DNA from: Gammaproteobacteria bacterium
Lineage (GTDB): Bacteria > Pseudomonadota > Gammaproteobacteria > SZUA-140
Direction of reading: 5' to 3'
Assembly: GCA_003230195.1 (NCBI GenBank)
Contig: QIHH01000242.1
Location: 1-8,700, forward strand
Length of the DNA: 8,700 nt
Below the pieces are notes generated by a model. The model was not told where the DNA came from and made no database searches. It saw nothing but the letters and a program-made list of their open reading frames with translations. How positions within the stretch are numbered: position 1 is the first letter of the stretch; every line of letters begins with the position of its first letter. Positions 6,786-8,700 of the stretch are shown here, one piece after another. A program made the translations under genes and the position numbers.

Positions 6786-7100
6786 TTAAAGTTTATGCGG
6801 TTCCATTTCAATACTATCTAAACATCGTCCAAGGAACTGCATTTCGCCGCGATAGCGCGCATCACCCACGGTAGCAAACTCAAAACAAAAATAACATAGC
6901 AGTGCGATATGACCTTCATCATTACGACGAAACCTCACTTTGGAAAGCACCACACTGTCATCAAGAAACTGCACATTGCTCTCATCACAACGTCGTCGTG
7001 CAATTCGATAAGCTACCTGCTTAAGCTCATTGGTACGCCACCAGAATGCAATAACCAGCACAACACCGCAAAGCAGTAACAATTCAAAAAAAGATGGCAT
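6786..7100 (-). CDS. DUF3301 small membrane protein
   Basis: This 104-residue protein has one N-terminal membrane segment (about residues 5-20, FELLLLCGVVLVIAFWW). A basic stretch (AYRIARRRCDESNVQFLDDSV) and a short soluble domain (SKVRFRRNDEGHIALLCYFCFEF, then RYRGEMQFLGRCLDSIEMEPHKL) follow. The order of invariant-looking pieces (R-x-x-C, QFLDDSV, Y-x-FEF, RY-x-G, EMEPH) matches DUF3301 proteins of gammaproteobacteria, which have no known function. It starts 9 nt after the transglycosylase stop with no strong ribosome site, so it is probably translated by coupling. The DUF945 gene follows 27 nt later. Calling it an inner-membrane envelope protein is inference from the membrane segment and its neighbours. 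Confidence 0.75.
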   Translation of the reverse strand: MPSFFELLLLCGVVLVIAFWWRTNELKQVAYRIARRRCDESNVQFLDDSVVLSKVRFRRNDEGHIALLCYFCFEFATVGDARYRGEMQFLGRCLDSIEMEPHKL

Positions 7101-7109
7101 TAAAACAAC

Positions 7110-8093
7110 TTAACGCGCAATGGCATCAGCCAGCGTACCAACTGAGATTGCGAATTTATGCGAGCGGTTCCAATCCAAAATAGCGCTGTAATTAGCAGGG
7201 TAAGTGATAAAAGCACGCTCACCAGGACCATCTGGTTGCACCACCATCGCAACCAGATCACGCTTAGGTAAATTTTTACCAAACATTTTACGCACCCCCA
7301 GCATCTGCCATTCTGCCAGTGTCTTTTTCACCTTACCTTTAATTAAGCCCTGATCAAAACCATTGGGCAACAGCACCTCTCGCCCCCAAGTTTGATCACT
7401 ACGCCAGCCAATACTGGACAGATAATTAGCTGCTGATGCAAAGGCATCGGCCTTAGATTCCCAGATATTAATTTTGCCATCACCATCACCATCCATCGCG
7501 TAGGCACGAAAAGTAGATGGCATAAATTGCGTCTGTCCCATTGCGCCCGCCCATGAACCCTTCATGTTATCAACGGTGATATGTCCTTCATCCAGAATCG
7601 TTAATGCATCCATCAATTGTTTACGAAAAAATTTTGCGCGGCGAGGGTCGTAAGCCAGTGTCGTTAATGCTGCAATCACATAATGGCCGCCAGTAAAACG
7701 CCCGTAACTCGTTTCCATTCCCCAAAAAGCGGCAATAAAACGACCTTGCACCCCAAAACGCGCTTCGATCTGCTGGAACAGTTTACGATTTTCGCGGAAC
7801 TGTATACGCCCCAGTTCAATCCGGTAAGGGGTGACTCGCTTCTCAAAATAGTCCTGAAAGGATTGAATAGTCTCCGGTTGTGAGCGATCCAGTTTCACCA
7901 CATGCGGGCTGGGCTTCACCTCCTCAAAGGCCTCTTCAAGAATTGCATCAGAGATGCCATTATCACGTGCCTCCTGTTTAAAATCCATCAGCCAACGCGC
8001 AAAATCAGCGTCGTCGTCCGCCATCAAAGAGGCCGGTAGCAATGTTGACAATAGCATGGTGATCAGCAGTAAAAATGGGGGTATTTTCATCAT
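7110..8093 (-). CDS. mltB: Periplasmic lytic murein transglycosylase, GH103 (MltB/SltB family)
   Basis: Lytic transglycosylases of this family cleave the MurNAc-GlcNAc bond of peptidoglycan and form 1,6-anhydroMurNAc. The 327-residue protein begins with a signal peptide (hydrophobic residues 6-20, likely cut after SLMA near residue 25). It has no lipobox Cys, so unlike E. coli MltB it should be soluble in the periplasm. The catalytic Glu127 lies in FWGMETSYGRFTGG. Other family blocks are SWAGAMGQTQFMPSTFRAYAMDGD (around 180-203, quoted in part) and AANYLSSIGW (221-230). An EF-hand-like DGDGDGKINIWE loop (201-212) matches the calcium site known in Slt35. The C-terminus stops after VGTLADAI with no extra peptidoglycan-binding domain. 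Two tandem ATGs (8093 and 8090) are possible starts. It is the first gene of a compact three-gene cluster and should carry the operon promoter, which I could not place with confidence. Confidence 0.92.
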   Translation of the reverse strand: MMKIPPFLLLITMLLSTLLPASLMADDDADFARWLMDFKQEARDNGISDAILEEAFEEVKPSPHVVKLDRSQPETIQSFQDYFEKRVTPYRIELGRIQFRENRKLFQQIEARFGVQGRFIAAFWGMETSYGRFTGGHYVIAALTTLAYDPRRAKFFRKQLMDALTILDEGHITVDNMKGSWAGAMGQTQFMPSTFRAYAMDGDGDGKINIWESKADAFASAANYLSSIGWRSDQTWGREVLLPNGFDQGLIKGKVKKTLAEWQMLGVRKMFGKNLPKRDLVAMVVQPDGPGERAFITYPANYSAILDWNRSHKFAISVGTLADAIAR

Positions 8094-8111
8094 TATCAGT
8101 ATTCAGTGATT

Positions 8112-8162
8112 AATCGTACCTCACATATTACCCAAAGTAGCACCAAAATCACATGTACGATT
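8112..8162. repeat. 8-bp inverted repeat pair upstream of the transglycosylase gene
   Basis: AATCGTAC (8112-8119) and GTACGATT (8155-8162) are exact inverted copies, with centres 43 bp apart, about four DNA turns. They lie 19-69 nt before the start codon of the transglycosylase gene, where its promoter is expected. They could be two half-sites of a regulator. Confidence 0.35.
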
Positions 8163-8224
8163 GAATTAACTCCCTCCCTGCTATCCACAAACAGCCATAC
8201 CAGCCCTTCATTTCTTCGTAAACG

Positions 8225-8259
8225 TGCAGTGGCACCCGAAATCTGGACAAGTCGTTAAG
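8225..8259 (+). mobile_element. Possible solitary IS3-family terminal repeat remnant
   Basis: The sequence opens with TG and contains TGGCACCCGAAATCTGGACA, then AGTCGTTAAG. This matches the general look of IS3-family ends (TG start, a CCC block, then an A/T stretch and TGGACA near base 25). No transposase reading frame and no opposite end are present in the window, so at most a short remnant is left. Identified from memory of such ends only. Confidence 0.3.
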
Positions 8260-8285
8260 CCCTGACATGCCAAATTAGAGCAGCC

Positions 8286-8312
8286 CCCCTGCAGCACTCA
8301 AACTCACAGGGG
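8286..8312. repeat. 6-bp G/C inverted repeat
   Basis: CCCCTG (8286-8291) and CAGGGG (8307-8312) can form a hairpin with a 15-nt loop. No T-run follows on the minus strand (after CAGGGG come GGCTGCTC), so it is not a standard terminator for the antitoxin transcript. Confidence 0.3.
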
Positions 8313-8397
8313 TAATCAGAAAAAAGGCAAAGGCTTGATGAAAGCATTGACCTCAACAAGCAACTCTGTAGATGCTTGAGCAAAATCGCCACCATCA

Positions 8398-8592
8398 TTA
8401 ATGACGATCTCTCATTTCATCAAGGTCAATATCTAGGTTGATTTTTCCCCGATACTTTTTAATACCTAAAGCCCTTGATTTTATTACCAATTCTTCCAGT
8501 GCCCTAACAATAACTGCGGTCTTTATATTAGTGTGCGTAACCTTCATTGCTTCAGCAAGCAAATTTTCAGGTACATCTAGAGTCGTTCTCAT
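8398..8592 (-). CDS. VapB-family type II antitoxin, apparently without its toxin
   Basis: This 64-residue protein matches small VapB-type antitoxins (the DUF2191/VapB family). The N-terminal MRTTLDVPENLLAEAM is a ribbon-helix-helix strand and first helix, for DNA binding and autoregulation. A second helix (about 21-42, rich in V/L/E/K) follows. The tail YRGKINLDIDLDEMRDR is the usual VapC-contacting segment of this group. The stop TAA is followed by TGATG, so an ATG overlaps or abuts the antitoxin end as in vapBC pairs, but that frame begins MMVAILLKHLQSC and ends after about 48 codons with no PIN-domain acidic motifs. The toxin therefore seems lost or never present. A weak TATAAA lies upstream on the minus strand near 8655, with no good -35 at the right spacing. 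Confidence 0.8.
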   Translation of the reverse strand: MRTTLDVPENLLAEAMKVTHTNIKTAVIVRALEELVIKSRALGIKKYRGKINLDIDLDEMRDRH

Positions 8593-8700
8593 CTTTGGGC
8601 CCCATTAGTCAGCCCTTTCAAGGTGCTAACCCATTGATTTTATTGGTGACGGTTTTTATACGCTAGGCTCAATATTTCAACCTGCAGATAACACTGCAAT
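8593..8700. other. Upstream region of the antitoxin gene
   Basis: No gene is seen. A GGGG lies about 7 nt before the antitoxin ATG and is the only ribosome-site candidate. A small hairpin TGCAG-ATAACA-CTGCA (8683-8698) lies at the window edge. No clear operator palindrome for a ribbon-helix-helix regulator was found. Confidence 0.35.

Larger units (their letters stand above)
8094..8397. other. Gene-free stretch with repeats and possible gene debris
   Basis: No credible full gene is seen in this 304-nt region. It should hold the promoter of the transglycosylase operon at its left end. It also carries an 8-bp inverted repeat pair, a sequence like an insertion-sequence end, a G/C-rich inverted repeat, and on the minus strand (8411-8316) a 31-codon open stretch with no start codon that contains FAQASTELLVEVNAFIK. 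That last stretch sits where a VapC toxin gene would normally begin, but it does not read like a PIN domain. Confidence 0.5.

Noticed and set aside
8277..8403. Short frame starting at the ATGATG after the antitoxin as a VapC toxin
   Set aside because: The translation (MMVAILLKHLQSC...) lacks the N-terminal D-T-S/N and other acidic residues of PIN domains and is far too short.
8600..8640. GCTAAC and related bases as an integron attC site around the orphan antitoxin
   Set aside because: The bases do not fit the RYYYAAC and GTTRRRY core sites, and no folded attC structure is visible.

Overview
The window looks like ordinary chromosome from a gammaproteobacterium. The TypA, FabA, FabB, GluQ-RS, TrhO and MltB-type proteins all resemble gammaproteobacterial forms. 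The fabA-fabB pair and the DUF945 (YdgA-like) protein point the same way. I cannot name a genus.

Layout: (1) Positions 1-940 (+) hold the 3' part of typA (bipA), broken by an inferred ~22-nt internal deletion that shifts the frame near position 477. A pair of related terminators in inverted orientation (962-1075) separates it from the converging fabAB operon. (2) 1102-2861 (-) is fabA-fabB, the anaerobic unsaturated fatty acid branch point. A 365-nt divergent control region (2862-3226) upstream of it carries a candidate fabAB promoter with a dyad, an AT-rich 17-bp dyad beside a TATAAT box, and a tandem 11-bp repeat. (3) 3227-5063 holds gluQ (+) and trhO (-), two tRNA wobble-base modification genes that converge and overlap by 14 bp. 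(4) 5274-8093 (-) is a tight three-gene cluster: an exported GH103 lytic transglycosylase, a small DUF3301 membrane protein and a DUF945 protein. It looks like an envelope operon and ends at a probable terminator. (5) 8094-8700 is accessory-like: a possible IS3-family end remnant, inverted repeats, and a VapB-family antitoxin (-) with no VapC toxin downstream.

Functional logic: FabA dehydrates and isomerises the C10 acyl-ACP and FabB elongates the cis product. GluQ-RS and TrhO both act on tRNA position 34. The transglycosylase cuts peptidoglycan, and its two uncharacterised partners are probably inner-membrane or periplasmic. I found no clear novel system. The most notable items are the broken typA, the repeat-rich fabA-gluQ control region, the wobble-modification gene pair and the orphan antitoxin next to possible gene debris.
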